Assembly: GCA_021199865.1 (NCBI GenBank) | Contig: JAJQHG010000065.1 | Span: 1-5,529 of the forward strand | Origin: Methanosphaera sp. | GTDB taxonomy: Archaea > Methanobacteriota > Methanobacteria > Methanobacteriales > Methanobacteriaceae | Direction: 5' to 3' | Length of the DNA: 5,529 nucleotides | Part shown: positions 1 to 5,498 of the stretch, piece by piece | How the letters are laid out: each line of letters begins with the position of its first letter | Numbering within the stretch: position 1 is the stretch's first letter | Translations under genes and position numbers: made by a program | Notes under the pieces: generated by a model | The model's input: only the letters and a program-made list of their open reading frames with translations | Told to the model about the DNA's origin: nothing | Databases searched by the model: none

Positions 1-74
1 AAATTAAACTTCTGATATACATGTAAGTTTTATTAAAATAGATTGATTTAAGGGATTTTATTAAATAAAAAATA

Positions 75-106
75 TAAGGGATTATTCTACATCTGTTAAT
101 CCCTTA
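75..106 (-). terminator. Hairpin and T-tract over the 2-phosphoglycerate kinase stop codon
   Basis: On the minus strand the arm TAAGGGATTA (106-97) pairs perfectly over 10 bp with TAATCCCTTA (84-75), leaving a 12-base loop. The stop codon TAA (84-82) lies inside the second arm. The next bases on the minus strand include six Ts (72-67) and then three more (65-63), so this looks like a transcription terminator that begins within the last codons of the gene. A further copy of AATCCCTTA lies at 57-49. The structure is read directly from the sequence; its termination role is inferred. Confidence 0.6.
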
Positions 107-996
107 ACACGTTTTTGTTCTTCAATTATCTGGTCAACCATTGTATCAACAGTATTAGTCACATCAATATTCTCAATTACTGGAACATCATATTTATCTG
201 CTTGATCAATAATATAGTCATGAGTCTTACGAATATCCCTAAAATGTTCAAGATATCTCTTTAGTGGACGTCTTGCCCATAACTGATGACAACGTGAGTA
301 GAACCTACTTTTATGTACTTCCTCATCAGATAATGATAAGACAAATACGTGTACATTTTGTTTTTCAAGTAATTCTTCGTCAATAAAACCAGGTACTATG
401 TGTACTCCTTCTATGACAATACTTATACCCTCTTTTAATGACCTTTCAATAACACCATTTAATCCTACACTAACAGTTGTAACGTGTTCCTTGAAACCAA
501 TTAATGTTTTATCAAACTCAGGTGGTGCTGGTGTTGATACTGCTCCTGCAGCGGTATAACTAGATTCAAAAAGTGTTGGACATAATTCTTTAGATACAAC
601 TTTTCTCATTACCTCACGAATCATGTCTGTACTTACCATATTCTTTATACCTAGTTTATTAGCTAACTCAAAAGAAATTGATGATGTACCAATACCAGAA
701 GCTCCACCAATCAAGATAATTAAAGGATCTGTTGATTTCCTGATTTCCTTCCACGTAATATACTTTTTAGCTAGTTGTGGGTCTTCTTCTTGGAGTCTAT
801 CCTTAACTACTTGAATTAATTCTGTTACTGTAATGATGTCTTTTCCATCTTTCTTGATGGATTCTTCTATTTCTGAAGCTAATTGATAAGACCTATCTTG
901 GTCTACTTCAGAACGAATTAATGATTTCGAAAGTATTCCTTTAGAGAAAGGTTCTCTGTACTTTTTTCCTCCAATTTCTCCTTCTACTAATAACAT
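82..996 (-). CDS. 2-phosphoglycerate kinase with N-terminal ATP-cone
   Basis: This 304-residue cytoplasmic protein fits the archaeal 2-phosphoglycerate kinase family, which phosphorylates 2-phosphoglycerate with ATP to 2,3-bisphosphoglycerate, the precursor of cyclic 2,3-diphosphoglycerate in methanogens. Residues 1-90 look like an ATP-cone regulatory domain (basic and hydrophobic pattern around KKYREPFSKGILSKSL). A P-loop kinase domain follows, with the nucleotide-binding loop GGASGIGTSS at 97-106, the motif STDMIREVMR at 122-131, ESSYTA at 144-149 and a Walker B-like strand IVIEGVHIVPG at 193-203. The classical Walker A lysine is replaced by Thr104. The ATG at 996 is preceded by GGTTGTGAT (1000-1008), matching the archaeal GGAGGTGAT at 7 of 9 positions, which supports this start. 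It is downstream of rubredoxin on the same strand but 198 bp away, with its own TATA-like box. No cyclic 2,3-diphosphoglycerate synthetase is visible nearby. The family call is confident; activity is inferred. Confidence 0.9.
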   Translation of the reverse strand: MLLVEGEIGGKKYREPFSKGILSKSLIRSEVDQDRSYQLASEIEESIKKDGKDIITVTELIQVVKDRLQEEDPQLAKKYITWKEIRKSTDPLIILIGGASGIGTSSISFELANKLGIKNMVSTDMIREVMRKVVSKELCPTLFESSYTAAGAVSTPAPPEFDKTLIGFKEHVTTVSVGLNGVIERSLKEGISIVIEGVHIVPGFIDEELLEKQNVHVFVLSLSDEEVHKSRFYSRCHQLWARRPLKRYLEHFRDIRKTHDYIIDQADKYDVPVIENIDVTNTVDTMVDQIIEEQKRVKGLTDVE

Positions 997-999
997 TAT

Positions 1000-1008
1000 A
1001 TCACAACC
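1000..1008 (-). promoter_or_regulatory. Ribosome binding site of 2-phosphoglycerate kinase
   Basis: On the minus strand GGTTGTGAT sits 3 bases before the ATG at 996. It matches the complement of the archaeal 16S rRNA 3' end (GGAGGTGAT) at 7 of 9 positions, with mismatches in the centre. No better candidate precedes another start codon, so it supports the chosen start. Confidence 0.5.
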
Positions 1009-1059
1009 TAAAAGGTCAATTTTTTATTTAATTATACAATTTATATTATATTATTCATT

Positions 1060-1078
1060 TGATTTATATATATTGTAA
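1060..1078 (-). promoter_or_regulatory. TATA-type promoter of 2-phosphoglycerate kinase
   Basis: Read on the minus strand, ACAATATATATAAATC contains an archaeal TATA box (TATATAAA) about 65-72 bases upstream of the ATG at 996. Transcription would start roughly 25 bases further on, near 1040, giving a leader of about 45 bases. The core ATATATAAATC is identical to the core of the rubredoxin promoter. In DNA this AT-rich, chance TATA-like strings are common, so the shared 11-mer is the main support. Confidence 0.45.
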
Positions 1079-1107
1079 TCAATAATATTTTTTTATAAAA
1101 ACAATTT

Positions 1108-1147
1108 ACTAATTATTAAGATTATATTAATAATATGAATAATTAGT
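1108..1147. repeat. 10-bp inverted repeat between rubredoxin and 2-phosphoglycerate kinase
   Basis: ACTAATTATT (1108-1117) and AATAATTAGT (1138-1147) are perfect inverted copies separated by 20 bases. The spacer contains a smaller nested inverted repeat, ATTAT/ATAAT, at 1121-1125 and 1130-1134. On the minus strand the structure lies after the rubredoxin gene and is followed by a run of five Ts (1101-1097), so it could help terminate the rubredoxin transcript. It also lies upstream of the kinase promoter and could bind a regulator. High AT content makes chance pairing a real alternative. Confidence 0.35.
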
Positions 1148-1149
1148 TC

Positions 1150-1190
1150 AAAAAAAGATGGAAAAGATGATTAATTAAAAATAATTTTTG
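1150..1190 (-). terminator. T-rich tract after rubredoxin, candidate terminator
   Basis: Immediately downstream of the rubredoxin stop codon on the minus strand come a short weak hairpin (AAAAAT/ATTTTT around 1177-1189) and then a T-rich stretch ending in seven consecutive Ts (1156-1150). Archaeal transcription often ends at T-runs without a strong hairpin, so this is a reasonable terminator. The evidence is composition only. Confidence 0.4.
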
Positions 1191-1194
1191 GAAC

Positions 1195-1359
1195 TTATTC
1201 TCCTATTTTTTCAAATAAGTCCTTGGTTGCACCACATAATGGGCAAGCCCAGTCATCTGGTAGATCTTCAAACTCAGTACCTGCAGGTATACCGTGTACA
1301 TCGTCACCTTTTTCTGAATCATAGACCCATCCACATAAAGTACATTTATATTGTGTCAT
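1195..1359 (-). CDS. Rubredoxin
   Basis: This complete 54-residue gene encodes a rubredoxin, a small cytoplasmic electron carrier with one iron atom held by four cysteines. The two binding motifs are plain: Cys6-x2-Cys9 (CTLCGW, continuing as VYDSEKGD) and Cys39-x2-Cys42 (DWACPLCGA). The conserved aromatic positions Tyr4, Tyr13, Phe30 and Trp37 are also present. The length is normal for a stand-alone rubredoxin, with no fused domain. The start at 1359 is fixed by a strong AAGGAGG ribosome binding site 8 bases upstream and by a TATA box about 46-53 bases upstream. In anaerobes such proteins commonly pass electrons to oxygen- or peroxide-reducing enzymes (rubrerythrin, flavodiiron proteins) or to other redox enzymes; no partner is in this window. 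The upstream neighbour is a DtxR-type metal regulator on the same strand, 173 bp away, so shared metal control is possible but not shown. Confidence 0.96.
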   Translation of the reverse strand: MTQYKCTLCGWVYDSEKGDDVHGIPAGTEFEDLPDDWACPLCGATKDLFEKIGE

Positions 1360-1367
1360 TTATTTTT

Positions 1368-1374
1368 CCTCCTT
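1368..1374 (-). promoter_or_regulatory. Ribosome binding site of rubredoxin
   Basis: AAGGAGG on the minus strand is placed 8 bases before the ATG at 1359. It is the strongest Shine-Dalgarno sequence in the window and fixes the start of this short gene. Confidence 0.85.
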
Positions 1375-1403
1375 ATACTTCAAATTATATTATTGTTTAT
1401 ATG

Positions 1404-1419
1404 ATTTATATATCTTTGT
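1404..1419 (-). promoter_or_regulatory. BRE/TATA promoter of rubredoxin
   Basis: On the minus strand ACAAAGATATATAAATC holds a good archaeal TATA box (TATATAAA, 1412-1405) preceded by an A-rich BRE-like stretch (CAAAGA). A start about 25 bases downstream would fall near 1384, leaving a leader of about 25 bases that contains the strong ribosome binding site. These spacings fit one another, so rubredoxin probably has its own promoter rather than depending on readthrough from the regulator gene. Confidence 0.6.
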
Positions 1420-1451
1420 ATAATTGTCTATAATAAATTATAATGTATTAT

Positions 1452-1499
1452 AAAAATAGAAAAAAATAAGAAGATGAATTAATAAAAGTTTTATTCTTC
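1452..1499 (-). terminator. Candidate terminator of the DtxR-family regulator gene
   Basis: Downstream of the regulator stop codon the minus strand has a small inverted repeat (AATAAAA/TTTTATT, 1495-1481) nested inside a GAAGA/TCTTC pair (1499-1495 with 1474-1470). Runs of seven Ts (1466-1460) and five Ts (1456-1452) follow. The T-runs are the stronger evidence; the hairpin is weak and made mainly of A-T pairs. Confidence 0.45.
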
Positions 1500-1532
1500 A
1501 TTATACTGTTCTTGTTTAATGAATTAGGAATT

Positions 1533-2249
1533 TTATTGTATTTCTACAAATATATTGTTAGATAAATCTTTATCTAATAATACTTCTTGAGAGTCTATAA
1601 TAACTTTTTGGGGTCCATTGAGAGGTGTTGAATTAATTAGAGTAACTTCTGTTTCTAATGTTATACCCATATCTATTAAACTCTGTATTTTATCATTATC
1701 TCCACGAATAAATTTAATTATTCCCACCTGATTAGGATTCATGTTGCCTATAGCGATGAGTCTCTCTATTCTGCGAGGAATATCATCAATATTATTTATT
1801 TTTGAGCACTCATAACATGTTGAAATGTTTAAATCACATATTGGGATAACATTATGATCATCTGGACACTGATCAGGGTAATCTAATAATTGACATAATT
1901 TTCTTTCAGCCTCATCAGATAATGAATGCTCCATTGCACATGCCTGTTCATGTAAATCCTCAATCTCTATACCTAAAGTTTGGTGTAAGAAGGTTTCAAG
2001 TATTCTATGCTTACGTACAATTTCTTTAGCTATTTTATAACCTTTATATGTAAGTTTTACTCCTTTATATTGGTAATATTCTACGTAGCCTTCTTTCTCT
2101 AATTTTTTGAGCATTTGTGTTACACTACCAGGAGCAATATCTAAATCTTTAGATATTTCAGTGGTTTTAGCCATATTATTATTTAAACTCTTTTTATAGA
2201 TGGTCTCTAAATATTCCTCAATATTTTCACTGATTTCTTTTCCATGCAT
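1533..2249 (-). CDS. DtxR/MntR-family metal-dependent transcriptional regulator with FeoA-like domain
   Basis: This 238-residue cytoplasmic DNA-binding protein has the three-part DtxR layout. Residues 5-65 form a winged helix-turn-helix (recognition region near IAPGSVTQMLKKLEKEGY, then a wing). Residues 66-125 are the metal-binding and dimerization domain, and about 165-238 form a FeoA/SH3-like domain. Candidate metal ligands by alignment to DtxR are His81, Glu85, His100, Cys104, Glu107 and His108 (HEQACAMEHSLSDEAE). Cys104 matches the cysteine of iron-type DtxR, whereas Glu12 and Glu15 (IEEYLETIY) resemble the acidic N-terminal ligands of manganese-type MntR. Metal specificity is therefore open. 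The linker holds extra cysteines at 128, 138, 145 and 148. The protein presumably represses metal uptake genes when metal is bound, but no transporter is in view. The start at 2249 is supported by GAGGGGATGAT just upstream. Promoter-like and dyad sequences precede it, so autoregulation is possible. Confidence 0.92.
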   Translation of the reverse strand: MHGKEISENIEEYLETIYKKSLNNNMAKTTEISKDLDIAPGSVTQMLKKLEKEGYVEYYQYKGVKLTYKGYKIAKEIVRKHRILETFLHQTLGIEIEDLHEQACAMEHSLSDEAERKLCQLLDYPDQCPDDHNVIPICDLNISTCYECSKINNIDDIPRRIERLIAIGNMNPNQVGIIKFIRGDNDKIQSLIDMGITLETEVTLINSTPLNGPQKVIIDSQEVLLDKDLSNNIFVEIQ

Positions 2250-2252
2250 TCA

Positions 2253-2263
2253 ATCATCCCCTC
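2253..2263 (-). promoter_or_regulatory. Ribosome binding site of the DtxR-family gene
   Basis: GAGGGGATGAT on the minus strand lies 3 bases before the ATG at 2249. GGGGATGAT matches the archaeal GGAGGTGAT at 7 of 9 positions, which supports this start. Confidence 0.65.
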
Positions 2264-2279
2264 TTACATAATACTATAA

Positions 2280-2300
2280 TATAATATGTTTAATATTATA
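2280..2300. promoter_or_regulatory. Perfect 8-5-8 dyad in the DtxR-family gene leader, candidate operator
   Basis: TATAATAT (2280-2287) and ATATTATA (2293-2300) are perfect inverted copies around the spacer GTTTA, making a 21-bp dyad 31-51 bases upstream of the start codon. Its size is close to the roughly 19-bp operators known for DtxR and MntR proteins, and it would overlap the transcription start predicted from the TATA-like box at 2310-2317. Autoregulation is an inference. In DNA this rich in A and T an 8-bp dyad can easily arise by chance. Confidence 0.35.
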
Positions 2301-2307
2301 ACTCACA

Positions 2308-2320
2308 TTCTTATAAATAA
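2308..2320 (-). promoter_or_regulatory. TATA-like promoter element of the DtxR-family gene
   Basis: The minus strand reads TAATTTATTTATAAG here. TTTATAAG is TATA-like and would place the transcript start near 2288, about 38 bases before the start codon. Another TATA-like string (TAATATATAATA) lies further upstream near 2337-2347. Which of the two is used cannot be told from sequence. Confidence 0.35.
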
Positions 2321-2389
2321 ATTACTATTTTCTATATTATATATTACAAATAAAGTGATTATTTATTATTAATTAAATTATGTCAATTA

Positions 2390-3874
2390 TTAATTATTAT
2401 TCTTTGGAGAAAATTTCTGTTGTAAGTCACGTCTTAGAACCTTCCATCCATTAACTCTTGGTAATTCATTTAGTGTAAATATTTTTCGTGGAATCTTATA
2501 TCTAGCAAGCTTAGTTCTAGTATATTCTAGTACTCCATCAACATCAGGCTCATCAGTCCATACTATTGCAGCGGCAGGTATTTCTCCACGATGTTCATCT
2601 GGTAGGCTAAATACGGATATTTCATCAACAGCTGGATGTTCAATCATTACTTCTTCTACTTCCATTGGATATATTTTCCATCCAGACATGATAATCATAT
2701 CTTTTTTACGATCAGTTACAAATAAACGGTTATCATCATCAAGATATCCAATATCACCTGTTAAGAACCATCCATCCTTAAGGAATGTTTCTTCTGTTGC
2801 TTCTGGCTTATTCCAGTAACCTTTAGCAATAGATGGTCCACGCAGAGCTATCTCTCCATGATTCTTTTTATCCATAGTAATATTTGGATCATCAACATCC
2901 ACTATTTTTACTTCACTAAAACATACAGGATGTCCTACACTCTCATATCTATCAGCAAATGCATAGTCTTCTGGCCTTATTACTGTACCTGTACCTATTA
3001 CTATTGTTTCACTTGAACCATAGGCATTTAGTACTGGTATTCCATACTTCTTATAGAACTTCTTCCATGTATCCTTATGTAATGGGCCACCACCAGATAT
3101 TATGCTCTCAACTGAGTATAATTTGTTTGATACTTTCTCAGGATTTACTACTATTGAATGTATGACTGGTGGCATTCCTGTTGCATGTGTAACATGATTT
3201 TCATAGATAATATCAAGGTATTCATCAAAACTATAATTATTCTTGGTTATACATAATGCTCCACTACGTAGTGCTGATATTGCCCATGAAATACCTACAT
3301 GTGCCATTGGATAGATACAGAACATTACACTATTATGATCCATATTTAACACATCACACTCATTCATTATTGCACTAAACCAGTTACCATGTGTTAGCAT
3401 TGCTCCTTTTGGTTTACCAGTTGTTCCACTAGTATATTGTAGTTGACAAACATCATCATAGTTTGTATTGCAGGCCTCAAGAACTTCCATATCCGTGTAT
3501 TCATCCATACATTCTATAATATAACAATCAACGGATATATCCTCAATTTCCTCGTCTGTTATTATAAGTTTTGCATCGGAGTCATCAACAAAGTATTGTA
3601 ACTCACTAGTAGTATATATTCTATTAGTAGGTATTGCTATAGCACCAATACGCCATAGAGCTAGTAATGAAAATAGGTATTCTGGACTATTCTCTAGGTA
3701 TATGATTACACGATCAGACCTAGATATACCCATATCCAGTAATTTTCTTCCAAAATAGGATATAATTGATAGGATATCACTAGAACTATACTTCTTATTC
3801 CTATCAATAGAGTAATATACTGGTTTATTTAAACGACATGCATTTGCATCTAAAAAAGTTGTAATATTAATCAT
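2390..3874 (-). CDS. AMP-forming acyl-CoA synthetase-like enzyme (ANL superfamily)
   Basis: This 494-residue enzyme of the acyl-CoA synthetase, NRPS adenylation and luciferase superfamily would activate a carboxylic acid with ATP to an acyl-adenylate and then transfer it, usually to CoA. Core motifs are present in order: A3 YTSGTTGKPKG at 147-157, a GGGPL loop at 261-265, A5 YGSSET at 285-290, A7 TGD at 372-374 and A8 DRKKDMIIMSGWKIYP at 388-403. The A10 lysine is at 478. A10 reads PRVNGWKVLRR rather than the usual PRTxxGKxxRR, but the lysine is at the same distance from the proline. Length is typical of a stand-alone ligase, with no carrier domain, signal peptide or membrane segment. The acid substrate cannot be read from sequence. 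The ATG at 3874 has only a weak GTGGAATG upstream. It is divergent from the flippase across 113 bp and 140 bp upstream of the DtxR-family gene. A role in aryl or medium-chain acid activation is possible. Confidence 0.9.
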   Translation of the reverse strand: MINITTFLDANACRLNKPVYYSIDRNKKYSSSDILSIISYFGRKLLDMGISRSDRVIIYLENSPEYLFSLLALWRIGAIAIPTNRIYTTSELQYFVDDSDAKLIITDEEIEDISVDCYIIECMDEYTDMEVLEACNTNYDDVCQLQYTSGTTGKPKGAMLTHGNWFSAIMNECDVLNMDHNSVMFCIYPMAHVGISWAISALRSGALCITKNNYSFDEYLDIIYENHVTHATGMPPVIHSIVVNPEKVSNKLYSVESIISGGGPLHKDTWKKFYKKYGIPVLNAYGSSETIVIGTGTVIRPEDYAFADRYESVGHPVCFSEVKIVDVDDPNITMDKKNHGEIALRGPSIAKGYWNKPEATEETFLKDGWFLTGDIGYLDDDNRLFVTDRKKDMIIMSGWKIYPMEVEEVMIEHPAVDEISVFSLPDEHRGEIPAAAIVWTDEPDVDGVLEYTRTKLARYKIPRKIFTLNELPRVNGWKVLRRDLQQKFSPKNNN

Positions 3875-3900
3875 TAATTATACATTCCACAAAAGTCAAT

Positions 3901-3913
3901 AATAATATATTTC
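3901..3913 (-). promoter_or_regulatory. TATA-like element upstream of the acyl-CoA synthetase gene
   Basis: The minus strand reads GAAATATATTATT. A start of transcription about 25 bases downstream would fall near 3880, only a few bases before the ATG at 3874. This agrees with the absence of a good ribosome binding site and suggests a very short leader. The whole spacer is AT-rich, so the assignment is tentative. Confidence 0.3.
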
Positions 3914-3955
3914 TAATTATTTATATTTTAAAATTTATAATAATATTAATTAAAG

Positions 3956-3970
3956 AAATATTTTATAACA
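3956..3970 (+). promoter_or_regulatory. TATA-like element upstream of the flippase gene
   Basis: AAATATTTTATAACA contains TTTTATAA (3961-3968), centred about 24 bases before the ATG at 3988. That would put the transcript start almost on the start codon. An alternative, TTTATAAT at 3935-3942, would give a leader of about 25 bases. Neither can be chosen from sequence alone. Confidence 0.3.
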
Positions 3971-3987
3971 AAATTTACGTTGATACT

Positions 3988-5442
3988 ATGAGCGTTGCAA
4001 ACAGAGTATTAAAAAATTCTAGTCTACTAATCATTGCCAGTGTTATAAACAATGTAATGACATTTATATTAACATTATTTACAGCAAGATACTTAGGTAC
4101 ATATGATTATGGATTATTATCATCAGCAACATCATTCGTTGGCTTATTTGGTATATTCTGTGATCTTGGACTATCTACATATGCAATCAGAGAAGTATCT
4201 AGAGATAAAAGTCTTCTAAGTAAATATTTTGGTACAGTATTTGTTATTAGGGTCATATTATCTATTGTGACATTTATTATTTACATGTTCTTCATATGGA
4301 TAAGTAATTTCACCTATGATGGTACTGTGGTAATGTTGCTATTAGGTATATACATGATATTTAATTCATTAACATTAGCTAATTACTCAATGTTCCAAAG
4401 TAATGAGAAAATGCAGTATCAAACTATTGGTAATGTAATTTATAGTGTTAGTGTATTACTAATAATATTATATATTATACATGAGAAATGTAATGTGATA
4501 ATTGTAGCATTAGGATACCCAATAGCTATAACATTATCATTCATATACACAGTATATATTACATACAAGCATTATCCTAGACTTACTATATCCCTTGATA
4601 AATCATTTATGAAGAACTTGTTTGCTAAGGGAATACCTTTTGGTATAACATCAATATTTACTTCAGTATATTTCTGGATAGCATTAATAATACTAACATA
4701 TACTGCTAGTAGTGATGCTGTAGGATTATTTAGTTCTTCACAGAAGTTATTATTAGTTGTGTCTGCTATAGCATACCTTGTATCTAATGCTATATTCCCT
4801 GTAATGAGTGAATTATATACACAAAATATTGAAAAACTTAGGGGATTATATTATAAGATATTAAAATTCCTATTAATACTTGGAATACCTATGGTATTAA
4901 TTGCATCATTATATGCTTCTGACATAATTAATCTTATATATGGATCAGAATATGTTGTTGGATCCACAGCTTTATCCATACTAATATTTGCTGGTGTATT
5001 CATGCTTCTAAGTAATATTAGTTCAACACTACTTGGTGCAATTAATAAGCAAACTGTTGCCACAAAGATTTCCTGTATTGGTGCAATCTTTAGTATAATA
5101 GTAAACCTATTATTGATTATGAAGTACTCATATATTGGTGCTAGTTATGCAACTGTACTAACAGAGTTCTTAATATTATTCATGATGCTAATACATCTAC
5201 ATAATACAGAGTTTAAGATTACTATCAGAGAATGTATTAGCCCAATTACGAGGATAATAATAACAAATATCATAATGATAGTAGTCATACTTGTACTTGA
5301 TTTATCATTCTGGCCAGCAGTAATTATTGGATGTGTAATCAATGTGATATGTTTATTCTTGACTGGTGCAATAAATAATGAAGATAAGGATATTATATTC
5401 GGTTTTGTTAATACAATACTTAGTAAATTCACTAATTCATAA
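3988..5442 (+). CDS. Wzx/RfbX-type polysaccharide (lipid-linked oligosaccharide) flippase
   Basis: This 484-residue integral membrane protein belongs to the polysaccharide transporter branch of the MOP/MATE-like superfamily, which moves lipid-linked sugars across the cytoplasmic membrane. The N-terminal family signature is clear: a first helix, then TARYLGTYDYGLLSSATSF and DLGLSTYAIREVSRD (residues 32-73). About 14 membrane segments can be placed by hydrophobicity, near 12-32, 43-62, 84-106, 113-133, 146-165, 170-191, 215-237, 247-270, 292-313, 324-348, 358-378, 382-404, 420-437 and 441-460. This is the usual number and length for the family. The ATG at 3988 begins the typical short positive N-terminus before helix 1. 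Only a weak GTTGAT precedes it, so a very short leader is possible. No glycosyltransferase or oligosaccharyltransferase is adjacent in the window, so the cargo (pseudomurein precursor, cell-wall polysaccharide or glycoprotein sugar) is unknown. A terminator follows 18 bases after the stop codon. Confidence 0.92.
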   Translation: MSVANRVLKNSSLLIIASVINNVMTFILTLFTARYLGTYDYGLLSSATSFVGLFGIFCDLGLSTYAIREVSRDKSLLSKYFGTVFVIRVILSIVTFIIYMFFIWISNFTYDGTVVMLLLGIYMIFNSLTLANYSMFQSNEKMQYQTIGNVIYSVSVLLIILYIIHEKCNVIIVALGYPIAITLSFIYTVYITYKHYPRLTISLDKSFMKNLFAKGIPFGITSIFTSVYFWIALIILTYTASSDAVGLFSSSQKLLLVVSAIAYLVSNAIFPVMSELYTQNIEKLRGLYYKILKFLLILGIPMVLIASLYASDIINLIYGSEYVVGSTALSILIFAGVFMLLSNISSTLLGAINKQTVATKISCIGAIFSIIVNLLLIMKYSYIGASYATVLTEFLILFMMLIHLHNTEFKITIRECISPITRIIITNIIMIVVILVLDLSFWPAVIIGCVINVICLFLTGAINNEDKDIIFGFVNTILSKFTNS

Positions 5443-5460
5443 CCCTCTAAAAAATAGTAT

Positions 5461-5498
5461 AAGATAAGTAGGAACTTATCTTTTTTTTTCCTTTTTTT
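5461..5498 (+). terminator. Hairpin plus T-tract terminator after the flippase gene
   Basis: AAGATAAG (5461-5468) pairs perfectly with CTTATCTT (5475-5482) around the 6-base loop TAGGAA. The stem runs directly into nine Ts (5481-5489), then CC and seven more Ts (5492-5498). It starts 18 bases after the flippase stop codon. It resembles a bacterial intrinsic terminator and is the most convincing terminator in the window; archaeal polymerases also stop at such T-runs. The last 31 bases of the window are AT-rich with no recognisable gene. Confidence 0.8.

Noticed and set aside
623..814. 63-residue plus-strand open frame inside the kinase gene
   Set aside because: It lies wholly antisense to a well-supported gene, has no ribosome binding site and its translation resembles no family.
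997..1194. Possible small RNA or extra gene in the 198-bp gap between kinase and rubredoxin
   Set aside because: The gap has no open frame with start signals and no GC-richer structured stretch such as marks RNA genes in AT-rich archaea; only promoter-like and terminator-like sequence is seen.
1188..1433. 81-residue plus-strand open frame across the rubredoxin gene
   Set aside because: It is antisense to a clear rubredoxin and its promoter, and its translation is low-complexity hydrophobic and histidine-rich.
2365..2395. Direct repeat ATTATTAATT at 2365-2374 and 2386-2395 around the synthetase stop codon
   Set aside because: It consists only of A and T in a highly AT-rich gap, so chance is sufficient; no insertion or attachment features accompany it.
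2959..3165. 68-residue plus-strand open frame inside the synthetase gene
   Set aside because: The leucine-rich translation is a shadow of the opposite strand, with no start signals.
4851..5432. Two minus-strand open frames inside the flippase gene
   Set aside because: Both are antisense to the conserved membrane protein and lack ribosome binding sites.
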